NCBI GenBank assembly: GCA_965215035.1
Contig: OZ244040.1
Span: 1,240,001-1,304,000, forward strand
Origin: Azophilus sp965215035
GTDB lineage: Bacteria; Pseudomonadota; Gammaproteobacteria; Pseudomonadales; Azotimanducaceae
Length of the DNA stretch: 64,000 nt
Direction of reading: 5' to 3'
This document shows, one piece after another, positions 8,617 to 16,905 of the stretch. The first letter of the stretch is position 1. Each line of letters begins with the position of its first letter. The notes beneath the pieces are model-generated. The model was not told where the DNA came from and made no database searches. It was given only the letters and a program-made list of their open reading frames with translations. The position numbers and the translations under genes were made by a program.

Positions 8617-10662
8617 TTGGCTGCGGGGAGGACTGCGATTTCTCGGCAAAGCGCACAGCGGTTCCGCGAGGCGCAGCAACTCCTGCAAAACGGCGATGTG
8701 GAAGCCGCCGAAGCCGTTTGCGCCGCTGTGCTCGCCCGCTATCCGAATGACGCCAACTTTCTGTGCCTGGCGGCCCGCACACTGGTGAAGCTCGGCCGCT
8801 ACCAGGATGCCGATGAGCGCATCGAGCGCGCCCGTTTACTCTATCCGAAGTTCGCCCGCCCGCATGAGGCGCGCGGCGAGCTGCTGGCCGCCCAGGGCCG
8901 GGTGCACGACGCCGTCGATGCCTTGCGCAAAGCCTTGGAACTCGACCCCAAAAGACAACACATTCGTGTGCGGCTCGGGCAACTGTTGCTGATTCTCGGC
9001 GAGGTGGACGAAGCCCAGGCATTGAAGTCCGAATTCATGGAATTCGACCAGGACAACCGGGATATCGCCAAAGCGGCCGAATTGGAAAAACAGGAGAAGT
9101 ATGCCGACGCCGAGAAAATCTACCGCGGGATTCTGACCCGCCACCCGAACAATGTCTCCGCAATGCGCCTGTGGGCTCGCCTGGGGGTACAGGAGAAGCG
9201 CTATGCCGAGGCCGAGACGCTGTTGCGGCAAGCGGTTAAGGTGGCGCCCGCATTCAGCGCTGCCTGGTCCGACCTGTGCGGTGCGCAGCTCGAGCAGGAG
9301 AAATACGACCAAGCCGCCGAGAGCGCGCGGCAACTCACCCGGCTGCAACCCAACTCGGCCGACGGCCACATCTGGCTGGCCGCGGTGACGGCGGCCGCCG
9401 GGAACCACGCCGCTGCCGTGGGCCACTACGACGAAGCGCTCGCAATCGAACCCGGCCATGTTGGGGCCATGTGCGGCAAGGGCAACGCCCTGCGCACCAT
9501 TGGCGCACGGGACGGCGCGATTGCCGCCTATCGGAACAGCATTGCGGCGAACCCGCTGCATGCCGAGGCCTATTGGAGCCTTGCGAACCTGAAGACGTTC
9601 CGCTTCGAGGAGCGCGAGGTGGCAGCCATGCTGGCGCTGCTGGACGACGACCGCATTGCGCCTGAAGGCCAAGTGCAATTGAGCAACGCGCTGGGTCTGG
9701 AGTTCGAGGCTCGCGAGGATTACGACCGGGCGTTCGAGTTCATCGACCGTGGCAGCCGGCTGCGTCGCGAGCAGGAGTTCTACGACCGCGTCGAGAACGA
9801 AGAGCGAACCGAACTGGCGATGGAGGCGTTTGCACCGCAGTTTCTCGGCGATAACGCAGGTTGTGGTTGCCCCGACCCCGCGCCCATATTTATCGTCGGC
9901 CTACCGCGTTCGGGATCAACGTTGCTGGAACAGATTCTGTCCAGCCACTCCAAGGTCGACGGAACCCACGAGTTGGCCGACTTGGGAAGAATCGTCCGCG
10001 CTAATCCGGTGTTGATGGATCCTCCCGCCCGCTACCCGACTTCCGTGGCAAAGGTCGATGCGGACGGCTTCCGGCAGATGGGCATCGAGTACATCGAGCG
10101 CAGTCGCCGGCATCGGGGGCAGGCGCCGTTCTTCACGGACAAAAACCCCAATAACTTCGTGCACGTGGGCCTGCTGCACCTGATTCTGCCCAATGCGAAG
10201 ATCATCAATGCCCGGCGTCATCCACTGGACAGTTGCTTCGGCAGCTACAAGCAGCTATTCGCATCGGGGCAACCGTTTACCTATGACCTGGTCGAACTCG
10301 GTGAATACTACCTGCAGTACCAGCGGTTGATGGACCACTGGCACGATGTTCTGCCCGGCAAGGTGCTCGATGTTCACTACGAAGAGTTGGTCGCCGATCT
10401 CGAGGGCCAAGTGCGACGGATTCTCGATTATTGCGGCCTGGAATTCGAAGCTGCCTGCATTAGGTTCCACGAGACGGAGCGGCCCGTGCAATCAGCCAGC
10501 TCCGAGCAGGTGCGCAAACCCATCTATTCGAGTTCCGTCAACATGTGGCGACGCTACGAGAAGCACCTCGCCCCGCTGATCGAGGCCCTAGAGCCGCTCT
10601 TGGCGACGCTTCCCGAAGCCGACCGTCCGGCAAGCCTTGCCGGTCCGGCGGCACCGGCCTAG
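8617..10662 (+). CDS. TPR-repeat sulfotransferase
   Basis: A 681-residue protein. Residues about 10-400 are tetratricopeptide repeats, seen as recurring ANFLCLAARTLVKLGRYQDA and ALRKALELDP-type helix pairs. Residues about 420-660 are a sulfotransferase domain with the PAPS loop IFIVGLPRSGSTLLEQIL and the 3'-phosphate segment INARRHPLDSCFGSYKQLF. This architecture is common in bacteria and resembles tyrosylprotein-type sulfotransferases; the TPR part likely selects a peptide or carrier. No signal peptide is visible. The start is uncertain: TTG 8617 is the first usable codon, but a GGGGAGG lies just inside it, so the true start may be some codons later. Confidence 0.8.
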   Translation: MAAGRTAISRQSAQRFREAQQLLQNGDVEAAEAVCAAVLARYPNDANFLCLAARTLVKLGRYQDADERIERARLLYPKFARPHEARGELLAAQGRVHDAVDALRKALELDPKRQHIRVRLGQLLLILGEVDEAQALKSEFMEFDQDNRDIAKAAELEKQEKYADAEKIYRGILTRHPNNVSAMRLWARLGVQEKRYAEAETLLRQAVKVAPAFSAAWSDLCGAQLEQEKYDQAAESARQLTRLQPNSADGHIWLAAVTAAAGNHAAAVGHYDEALAIEPGHVGAMCGKGNALRTIGARDGAIAAYRNSIAANPLHAEAYWSLANLKTFRFEEREVAAMLALLDDDRIAPEGQVQLSNALGLEFEAREDYDRAFEFIDRGSRLRREQEFYDRVENEERTELAMEAFAPQFLGDNAGCGCPDPAPIFIVGLPRSGSTLLEQILSSHSKVDGTHELADLGRIVRANPVLMDPPARYPTSVAKVDADGFRQMGIEYIERSRRHRGQAPFFTDKNPNNFVHVGLLHLILPNAKIINARRHPLDSCFGSYKQLFASGQPFTYDLVELGEYYLQYQRLMDHWHDVLPGKVLDVHYEELVADLEGQVRRILDYCGLEFEAACIRFHETERPVQSASSEQVRKPIYSSSVNMWRRYEKHLAPLIEALEPLLATLPEADRPASLAGPAAPA

Positions 10663-10689
10663 GGTGGCCCGAACCACCGCCAATTGTTT

Positions 10690-10702
10690 TACATTATATA
10701 AT
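10690..10702 (+). promoter_or_regulatory. Recurrent 13-mer site 2, upstream of TonB receptor
   Basis: TACATTATATAAT, a copy of TAyATTrTAsAAC differing at the last base. It overlaps the perfect palindrome CATTATATAATG (10692-10703) and contains TATAAT (10697-10702), a good -10 hexamer on the sense strand. It is located 227 bases before the receptor start. Confidence 0.5.
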
Positions 10703-10775
10703 GATTCTGTGGTTCTAGTAGCAGAATCTCGCTATTTCAATAACAAAACCTTGTTAACTGCCCTGGAGGGTTTTG
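10703..10775 (+). promoter_or_regulatory. Leader region with two stem-loops before the TonB receptor
   Basis: Two perfect 7-bp inverted repeats follow site 2. GATTCTG (10703-10709) pairs with CAGAATC (10722-10728). CAAAACC (10744-10750) pairs with GGTTTTG (10769-10775), which runs into site 3. Neither has a T-run, so they are not classic terminators. They could shape an RNA leader or bind regulators. The function is not known. Confidence 0.4.
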
Positions 10776-10786
10776 TATTGTACAAC
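10774..10786 (+). promoter_or_regulatory. Recurrent 13-mer site 3, upstream of TonB receptor
   Basis: TGTATTGTACAAC, matching TAyATTrTAsAAC except for G at position 2, and itself dyadic (TTGTA-TTG-TACAA, 10773-10785). It is the second copy before the same receptor gene, 84 bases after site 2. Confidence 0.5.
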
Positions 10787-10928
10787 TCAGCGTCGAACCA
10801 ATTGTGTTGCGCCGGGCTATGTGCCTATAATCGGGCGTAAGCAAGTTTACTTGCCGGGGCTGGGTATAAACGCCGACCCTGAAGCGGTTGGCCGAATACC
10901 GCCCCGTCTCATTCGCCAAGGGGAGTCA

Positions 10929-13673
10929 ATGATGCGCCACAAGAATCCGTACTCCATGCAGCCGGTTGCGGCAGCCGTTTCCGCCGCACTGGCGACGCCC
11001 ATCGCCGCACAGGCACAGGACGTGCCGGCACCGGAAGAGGGTGCCGACGATCATCTAGAGGAAATCATCGTTACGGCGACCAAACGCGAGCGGAACGCGC
11101 AGAAGATCCCGTCCACGGTGCACGCGCTGCCAGAGGCGATGCTGAAGGAAATTGGCGCGCTGAGCACGGAAGACTACGTGCGCTTCATGCCCAGCGTTAA
11201 CTGGATCAATTTCACGCCCGGCCAGAACAACCTCGTATTCCGGGGCATCAACACAACGACCAGCAACTTCATTTCGACATCCAGCGCATCGATGTACCTA
11301 GACGAGATTCCGGTTACCCAAACGAGTGGCTCGCAGCCGGAGATTCGCCTGCTCGATGTCGCCCGCACCGAAGCGCTGTCGGGTCCGCAAGGCACGCTGT
11401 TTGGTGCCGCGGCGCAGTCCGGTACCCTGCGCGTTATCACCAACAAGCCGGATCCGACCAAGTTCGAGGCAAGCGCCGACCTCGAGTATCGCGGCGGCGG
11501 CACCAGCGACGCCAGCCACAGCCTCACCGGTGTGATCAATATCCCGGTGGTCGAAAACCAATTCGCTGTTCGTATCGCCGCGCAAACGGCCAAGGACGGC
11601 GGTTTCGTCGACAACGTATTGGGGCACACGCCGGATACCTGGCGGGGGGAAACCGCCGCCGAGAATGCCGCGGCCGGCGGTAGCTGGGGGGCGAACCGAC
11701 TGGAATGGGGCCAGCATCGAAATGACGATGTCGCCGGCAAGAACTGGAACGACGCCGACTACGTTGCGCTAAGGGCCTCGGCGCGCTGGGACATCAACGA
11801 CCATTGGAGTGCAACGGCCGCCTACCACTACGGCAAAACCGAGGCGCACGCGAGCCCCTCCTACAACCCGTTCGTCGGCGACCTGAAGACTATCGAGTTC
11901 GTCAGGGACTACAACCACACCGAGTGGGACATGATATCCCTGCAGATCGAGGCCGATCTCGGCTTCGCCCAATTCGTCTCGGCGACCAGCTTCTTCGAGA
12001 ACCAGCGCTCGTACCAGATCGACAATACGATGTACTACAAGTACTACACGACCAGGGCCTATTGCGGGGACCGGGGTGTGTGGGCCGACACCCAGTACTA
12101 CTGGCTCTGGGAAAACACCGCGACCGGCCGGGCGATCTATTCGCCGTTGTATTGCGTCATGCCGGTTGCGAATCCCTCCGGCGTCGTGGACCAGTTGGCG
12201 GAGGTTATCGGTGTTGGCGCAGGGCCGGAATGGCAGGAGCGGTTCAGCCAGGAGATTCGCCTGACGCACGCGGGCGAGAACTTCGACTGGCTGGCCGGCC
12301 TCTACTATGAGCACGCCAACGACTCCTGGAACTCCGTCTGGATGGCGGATGCCAACGTGCCCTTCCGCGACTCCATGTCTTTTGCGTTCATGCAGGATTG
12401 CGCCAACGCGCAGCCCGGCGACCCCACCTACAGTTTGTGGCAATGCAATCCCAACAACTACCCAAGTGGCTTGCGTTCCGGCCCGGGCGACGTGGCCGCC
12501 GCGCTGGCGAACGCCGATACCTACTGGACATCGTGGGACGACACTGACTGGGAAACGAAAGCCGTGTTCGGCGAGTTCACCTGGCATGTCACCGAGCAAT
12601 TGAATGTGACGGTCGGCGGCCGGTGGTTCGAAATCAAGAACGAGAAGGTGTACACCAAGATCTTGGCGGGTCAGACAGGGGGCCCCAAAGACAAACTCCA
12701 GGGTGGTTTCATTCAGCCGCGTTGGGTCGACAACGACATCAAGCAAGAGGGCAAAATAAATCAGTTCGTGCCCAAGGTCAGCATCGACTACAACCTGAAC
12801 GACGACATCATGGCCTATGCGCTGTATTCCGAGGGCTACAGGACCGGCGGTGTCAACCGGGCCAACAAGCGGGCGATCTGGGAACGAACCCTTTGGGGCC
12901 AGGTATGGGAGCCGGACAAGCTCGCGAACTACGAAGTGGGTTGGCGGTCGCGTTTCGCCGACGACAGGGTGCAGCTCAACGCGACTTTCTACTACATGGC
13001 CTGGGACGATTTCCAGCACGAGGTTGTCGACCCGAGCTCCGGAGAGTGCGTCGATAGCAACGACCCCGGCCCCTGTTCCGGGCTTGATTCACTGCCTTGG
13101 CTGTCCATCGTCGGCAATGTGGGCGATGCCCACAGCACCGGGGTCAACGCGGAGTTCGACTGGGTTGCGTCAGACCAATTGCAAATCGGCGGCAATCTCC
13201 AGTATCTGATAGAGGCTGAAATTGACAGCGTCACGTCCGATGAGCGGGCGGGCATTGTAAAGGGCCAGGAGTTACCCAACGTGCCGGAGTTCCAGGGTGC
13301 GCTGTGGGCCACGTACGCATGGCCCGTGGAGTTTGTGCGCGGCAGCGAAATGTTTGTGCGGGGGCAGGTTTCCTACACGGGCAAGACGCATACCGCCCTG
13401 GTTCCCAGGGGCGAGGATACCGCGAATCCGTCGTTCGACACCGACGCCTATGCGCTCGCCGATGTTCGGGTCGGCTTGCGCTCCGGCGACAACAGGTGGC
13501 AGGTTGATGTGTTCGTCAGAAACGTCACCGACAAACGGGCGCAGGTCTATAGGGGCTCCGATGGCGGTGCCTGGCAGTGGGGAAGGACGGGCGAGTACGA
13601 ACGTTCGAACGAGATCTGGACGGTGCGGCCCCGCGAATTCGGCGTGCGTTTCCTAACCCGTTGGGGTGAGTAA
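10929..13673 (+). CDS. TonB-dependent outer-membrane receptor
   Basis: A 914-residue TonB-dependent receptor that would import a bound ligand across the outer membrane using TonB energy. An N-terminal signal (PVAAAVSAALATPIAAQAQ) ends near residue 31, and the TonB box EEIIVTATKRE follows near residue 55. The plug runs from about residue 60 with FMPSVNW and LVFRGINTTTSN, and then comes a long beta-barrel with many aromatic-rich strands. The chain ends FLTRWGE rather than in the usual terminal phenylalanine. AGGGGAG precedes the tandem ATGATG; either ATG is possible. Its promoter region is the most motif-rich in the window, with two of the five recurrent 13-mers. The ligand is unknown, but co-regulation with the amine genes suggests it feeds that pathway. 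Confidence 0.9.
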   Translation: MMRHKNPYSMQPVAAAVSAALATPIAAQAQDVPAPEEGADDHLEEIIVTATKRERNAQKIPSTVHALPEAMLKEIGALSTEDYVRFMPSVNWINFTPGQNNLVFRGINTTTSNFISTSSASMYLDEIPVTQTSGSQPEIRLLDVARTEALSGPQGTLFGAAAQSGTLRVITNKPDPTKFEASADLEYRGGGTSDASHSLTGVINIPVVENQFAVRIAAQTAKDGGFVDNVLGHTPDTWRGETAAENAAAGGSWGANRLEWGQHRNDDVAGKNWNDADYVALRASARWDINDHWSATAAYHYGKTEAHASPSYNPFVGDLKTIEFVRDYNHTEWDMISLQIEADLGFAQFVSATSFFENQRSYQIDNTMYYKYYTTRAYCGDRGVWADTQYYWLWENTATGRAIYSPLYCVMPVANPSGVVDQLAEVIGVGAGPEWQERFSQEIRLTHAGENFDWLAGLYYEHANDSWNSVWMADANVPFRDSMSFAFMQDCANAQPGDPTYSLWQCNPNNYPSGLRSGPGDVAAALANADTYWTSWDDTDWETKAVFGEFTWHVTEQLNVTVGGRWFEIKNEKVYTKILAGQTGGPKDKLQGGFIQPRWVDNDIKQEGKINQFVPKVSIDYNLNDDIMAYALYSEGYRTGGVNRANKRAIWERTLWGQVWEPDKLANYEVGWRSRFADDRVQLNATFYYMAWDDFQHEVVDPSSGECVDSNDPGPCSGLDSLPWLSIVGNVGDAHSTGVNAEFDWVASDQLQIGGNLQYLIEAEIDSVTSDERAGIVKGQELPNVPEFQGALWATYAWPVEFVRGSEMFVRGQVSYTGKTHTALVPRGEDTANPSFDTDAYALADVRVGLRSGDNRWQVDVFVRNVTDKRAQVYRGSDGGAWQWGRTGEYERSNEIWTVRPREFGVRFLTRWGE

Positions 13674-13782
13674 GCAACGCCGTTTGCCTGCCGGTGGCCA
13701 ATGGCCTTCCTTAAAGTAGGCCCCCCTCCCTTCGTGTTGGTGCTCCACCGGGCGGGATGGGAACTTGCATCGGGCTAGCGTT

Positions 13783-14760
13783 ATGACCCGCCGGCAGTTT
13801 GCGGGGGCGCTTGCCGGGGTCGGCGTCGGTATCGCGCTGTTGCCGGCGGTGCCGCCCGCCGCCGCCGACTTCATGCGCCGGGCGCTCCCTGGCGCACCCC
13901 GGTCGCAGACGCCCATCCGTATGCAGGCGGAGATATTCTTCGAGCCGCACATACCGAGCGCTCTGCGCCGGGCGCTCGACTATGCCGGAGACGACGGGTT
14001 CGTCGCGTCCATGCCGCAGCTTTTGCATGCACGCACCCATGCGCCATTCGACAACATCATCTGGAATACCTGGTTTACGGCGAACTCGGAGGAAAGCGTC
14101 GTGCCCACACCGCAAGGCACCCATGTGGTTGTGGCAGTGCATGGCGGTGGCATCTTCGGCTCGCCCGAGCGTTTCGAGCGCAGCCTGCATGCGGACCTCG
14201 GCCGGCACAGCCCTGAAGGGCTCACCGGCCAAACCGCCGCGAAAATCACCACGCGGGAAGCGCATGACCTATTGGACGGGCGCCTGCCCGACGGCACACT
14301 GATTCCGGTCTATCCGTTCGCGGAATTCAGGCGGGGCATCGCCAACCTGCCTAGGCGCTATGGCGTCATCCTGGATTTCGAAGTGGCCAGGCAGTCGCAA
14401 CGCGGCTATGAGAAATTCGAGATTTTGCAAGACGATCCGAACATGATCGTCCGGGCCGGCGGCGTCGAAGCGAACGTCGCCTACCTCGACAAGTTCAGAA
14501 GCCGTCACAATACGGAGCGCATGGGCAATTGGCACCCGTTCAACCGCATCGACCCCGACGTGCCGCAGACCCGTATTCCGTTTCTCGCCGGAAACCGGGA
14601 CGGTATCGGCAGCGAAGGCAAAAATCAGGGCCTCGGCTGGGGCTACGACGCCGAATACGGCATGGGTGGAGATGCCAGCATGGTGGGCATGGCCCGGTAC
14701 GTGGCGGTGGCACCACGCGAGCTGTCGACCAGCTTGCGCGACCTCGATTTCGAGCCATGA
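13783..14760 (+). CDS. Unknown-family paralogue A, Tat-exported
   Basis: First of five paralogues of a protein I do not recognise; 325 residues. The N terminus MTRRQFAGALAGVGVGIALL followed by a proline/alanine stretch looks like a twin-arginine signal (RRxF plus hydrophobic core), so the mature protein is probably folded before export. The shared domain begins at MQAEIFFEPHIPSALRRAL. Family blocks in order: GDDGFVASMPQLL, DNIIWNTWFTANSEES, VHGGGIF, GQTAAKIT, LPRRYGVILDFE, DPNMIVRAGGVEANVAYLDK, GNWHPFNRIDPD, PQTRIPFLAGNRDG, and a C-terminal ARYVAVAPRELSTSLRDLDF. HGGG recalls the oxyanion loop of alpha/beta hydrolases, but no GxSxG follows. It sits downstream of the TonB receptor and is most like paralogue C. 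Confidence 0.85.
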   Translation: MTRRQFAGALAGVGVGIALLPAVPPAAADFMRRALPGAPRSQTPIRMQAEIFFEPHIPSALRRALDYAGDDGFVASMPQLLHARTHAPFDNIIWNTWFTANSEESVVPTPQGTHVVVAVHGGGIFGSPERFERSLHADLGRHSPEGLTGQTAAKITTREAHDLLDGRLPDGTLIPVYPFAEFRRGIANLPRRYGVILDFEVARQSQRGYEKFEILQDDPNMIVRAGGVEANVAYLDKFRSRHNTERMGNWHPFNRIDPDVPQTRIPFLAGNRDGIGSEGKNQGLGWGYDAEYGMGGDASMVGMARYVAVAPRELSTSLRDLDFEP

Positions 14761-14912
14761 GCAAGTAACCATGCGGCGCGATCAAGCGAGCCGCTGGCCG
14801 GTGCCGGTAAACTCATCCGGAGTGCTAGGCGCTAGGTTGCCGCAGCGTCGTGCGCTAGGTCGGGCAACGGCCCGCGAGCTCGAGGTCTCCAGCGCCAACG
14901 GATGATCGAGGT

Positions 14913-15842
14913 GTGAAGACGCGACGCGAACTGATCCAGGCCGCCACCGCAATCGGCATCGGCCTGCTGGCCGGCCCGCGCGCCGTTGCGAGAAAACCCG
15001 AACTGCGCATGGTTGCGAGAATCTTCTTTGATTCCTATATCGCGCTGGCGTTGCGCCGGGCGTTGCGTTACGCGGGCGATGACGGCTTTGTGGCATCGTT
15101 GCCGCAACTTCTGCAGGCGCGAGTTAACGCCGACTACGACAACATCATCTGGAACACCTGGTTCTTCGCGAATTCCGAGGAAAATGTCGTCACAACCCCC
15201 CAGGGGAACCCTGTGGTGGTCACCGTTCACGGCGGCGGCATCTTTGCCAAGCCCGCCCGCATCGAGCGTGCGCTACGCGCCGACCTGAGTCGCTACAACA
15301 GCGAGGGCCTGACGGGGCAGTACGCCGCTAAGATCACCGCGTCCGAGGCGCGCGACCTGTTGCGCGGCAAGCTGCGGGACGGCACGGATTTCCCTGTGTA
15401 TGGCTTTGATGAGTTCCGGCAAGGCATCGCCGACCTGCCCTGGCGCTACGGCGTTGTGCTGGATTTCCAAACGGCGCAAGCATCCGCGACCGGCTACGTT
15501 CCTTTCGACGTATTACGGGATGACCCGGTCACCATCTGCCGCATCGGCGGCGTCGAGGCGACGGTAGCCTATCTGGAGAAAGCCCGAAAACGCAATGACA
15601 CCACCAAAATGCAGGTTTCGCACCGACACAACGGCATCGACCCGCAGCAACCCCAGACGCGCCTGTTGACCTTGGGCGGCAACCGGGGCGGAGAGGGCAG
15701 CGAGGGCTACGAGGGCCTAGGCTGGGGCTATGGCGAGGACTGGGGCTTCAGCGCCTCGGGGCCGGTGGACATGGGTCGGTATGTCGCGGTCGCGCCGCGT
15801 GACCCGTCGACCAGCGTGCAATACTTGGACTTTGGGATCTAA
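14913..15842 (+). CDS. Unknown-family paralogue B, Tat-exported
   Basis: Second paralogue, 309 residues, GTG start (KTRRELIQAATAIGIGLLAG). The TRRELI plus short hydrophobic stretch is again Tat-like, giving two exported members side by side. Family blocks are kept: GDDGFVASLPQLLQAR, DNIIWNTWFFANSEENVV, VHGGGIFAKPAR, LPWRYGVVLDFQ, GGVEATVAYLEKA, RYVAVAPRDPSTSVQYLDF. The GNWHPFN block of A and C reads VSHRHNG here, so this copy has diverged in a region that is otherwise constant. It converges with the betaine-homocysteine methyltransferase gene, whose stop is 7 bases away. No function is known. Confidence 0.85.
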   Translation: MKTRRELIQAATAIGIGLLAGPRAVARKPELRMVARIFFDSYIALALRRALRYAGDDGFVASLPQLLQARVNADYDNIIWNTWFFANSEENVVTTPQGNPVVVTVHGGGIFAKPARIERALRADLSRYNSEGLTGQYAAKITASEARDLLRGKLRDGTDFPVYGFDEFRQGIADLPWRYGVVLDFQTAQASATGYVPFDVLRDDPVTICRIGGVEATVAYLEKARKRNDTTKMQVSHRHNGIDPQQPQTRLLTLGGNRGGEGSEGYEGLGWGYGEDWGFSASGPVDMGRYVAVAPRDPSTSVQYLDFGI

Positions 15843-15849
15843 CCGGAAA

Positions 15850-16887
15850 TCATTTCGTCATTTCTTTGGCGAAATCCAGGTTTTCCCGGCGCAGGCTCGC
15901 ATCGGAGCCCAACGCATAGTGCTTGGACATGTCCGGTGAGTAGCGGCTGGCCGGCGGTTTCTTGCCTAAGGCTTCGGCCATCGCCCGGATGTGGTGCGGG
16001 CCGGCGCCGCAGCATACACCCTGGTAGTTCACGCCGAGCGCATAGGCCTTCTTGGCGAACTCGGCGATCTCGTAGCGGTTGCAGGCCAGTGCATCGAGCG
16101 CGGTGGGAAACGGAATGTCTGGAATACAGTCGCAGCCCGGATCGGTCAATGCCTGGAAGTTGACCTGTTCCGGCGATGTCCGGTACGGAACCGGCAGCGC
16201 GGCAAGCGGGCCTTCGACTTCCCCGCTCAGTTCTTCGAGCAGCGGCAGCATCGTCGAGGGCCCGCGAATGCAATTCAGGCCGACCACGTCGGCGCCGGCA
16301 TCCTTAAGGCGCTGGCAGGCTACCGGCACGCGGTAGTCGTCGCGCAGCCCCTGGTGCACGGCGAGGGTGATGACGGAGATCGCACCGGCGTCCTTTATGA
16401 CCTCTAGAGCAAGTAGGGCTTCCTCGGCGAAGGAAAAGGTTTCGCCGATGATGAAGTCCACGCCGGCGTCCATGGCCCAGCCGACCTGCTCCTCGAACAT
16501 TGCCCGGCATTCTTTCTTGCTCGCCTCATCGTCCGGCAGAAACAGGTTCGTATTGCAGATGTTGCCGGCAACCAGGGCGTCACCCTCGGCGGCCACCTGC
16601 TTGGCAAGCCGAAGCGCGGTGCGGTTCATGTTCTCCAGGTCGCCCTCGCGCCCGATGAGCTTGAGTTTCTCGCGATGGGCGTAGTAGGTGAAGGCTTCGA
16701 TCACATCGGAGCCCGCGTTCATGAACTCGCGATGCAGCTCCAGCACGGCGTTGGGGTAGTCGAGCACCACCTCCGGGACATAGGGCCCGGCCTGAACGTA
16801 CCCCCGCCGTTCCATCTCGAACACGTAGCCTTCGGCGCAGATCACTGGGCCCTGTTCGAGCCGCTCCAGCAGGTTGCCTGATGTCAT
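15850..16887 (-). CDS. Betaine-homocysteine S-methyltransferase-like protein
   Basis: A 345-residue zinc-dependent homocysteine methyltransferase. BHMT moves a methyl group from glycine betaine to homocysteine, giving dimethylglycine and methionine. Evidence: the N-terminal ERRGYVQAGPYVPEVVL segment, the NAGSDVIEAFTYYAHREKL block, the first zinc cysteine in VVGLNCIRGP and the paired cysteines in GVCCGAGPHHIRAMAEALG. The length suits the BHMT group rather than the longer MetH domain. Methyl donors other than betaine are possible within this family. It is last in an apparent operon iclR - permease - this gene, starting 18 bases after the permease stop. Confidence 0.87.
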   Translation of the reverse strand: MTSGNLLERLEQGPVICAEGYVFEMERRGYVQAGPYVPEVVLDYPNAVLELHREFMNAGSDVIEAFTYYAHREKLKLIGREGDLENMNRTALRLAKQVAAEGDALVAGNICNTNLFLPDDEASKKECRAMFEEQVGWAMDAGVDFIIGETFSFAEEALLALEVIKDAGAISVITLAVHQGLRDDYRVPVACQRLKDAGADVVGLNCIRGPSTMLPLLEELSGEVEGPLAALPVPYRTSPEQVNFQALTDPGCDCIPDIPFPTALDALACNRYEIAEFAKKAYALGVNYQGVCCGAGPHHIRAMAEALGKKPPASRYSPDMSKHYALGSDASLRRENLDFAKEMTK

Positions 16888-16905
16888 CGTGTTTTCCGTT
16901 CTCCT

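Noticed and set aside
11769..13019. A 416-codon open frame antisense to the TonB receptor
   Set aside because: It mirrors the codon pattern of a GC-rich gene, has no recognisable domain, and the plus-strand protein is clear throughout.
14131..14160. HGGG in the five-paralogue family as an alpha/beta-hydrolase oxyanion motif
   Set aside because: No GxSxG nucleophile elbow or distal Asp-His pattern follows in any of the five copies.
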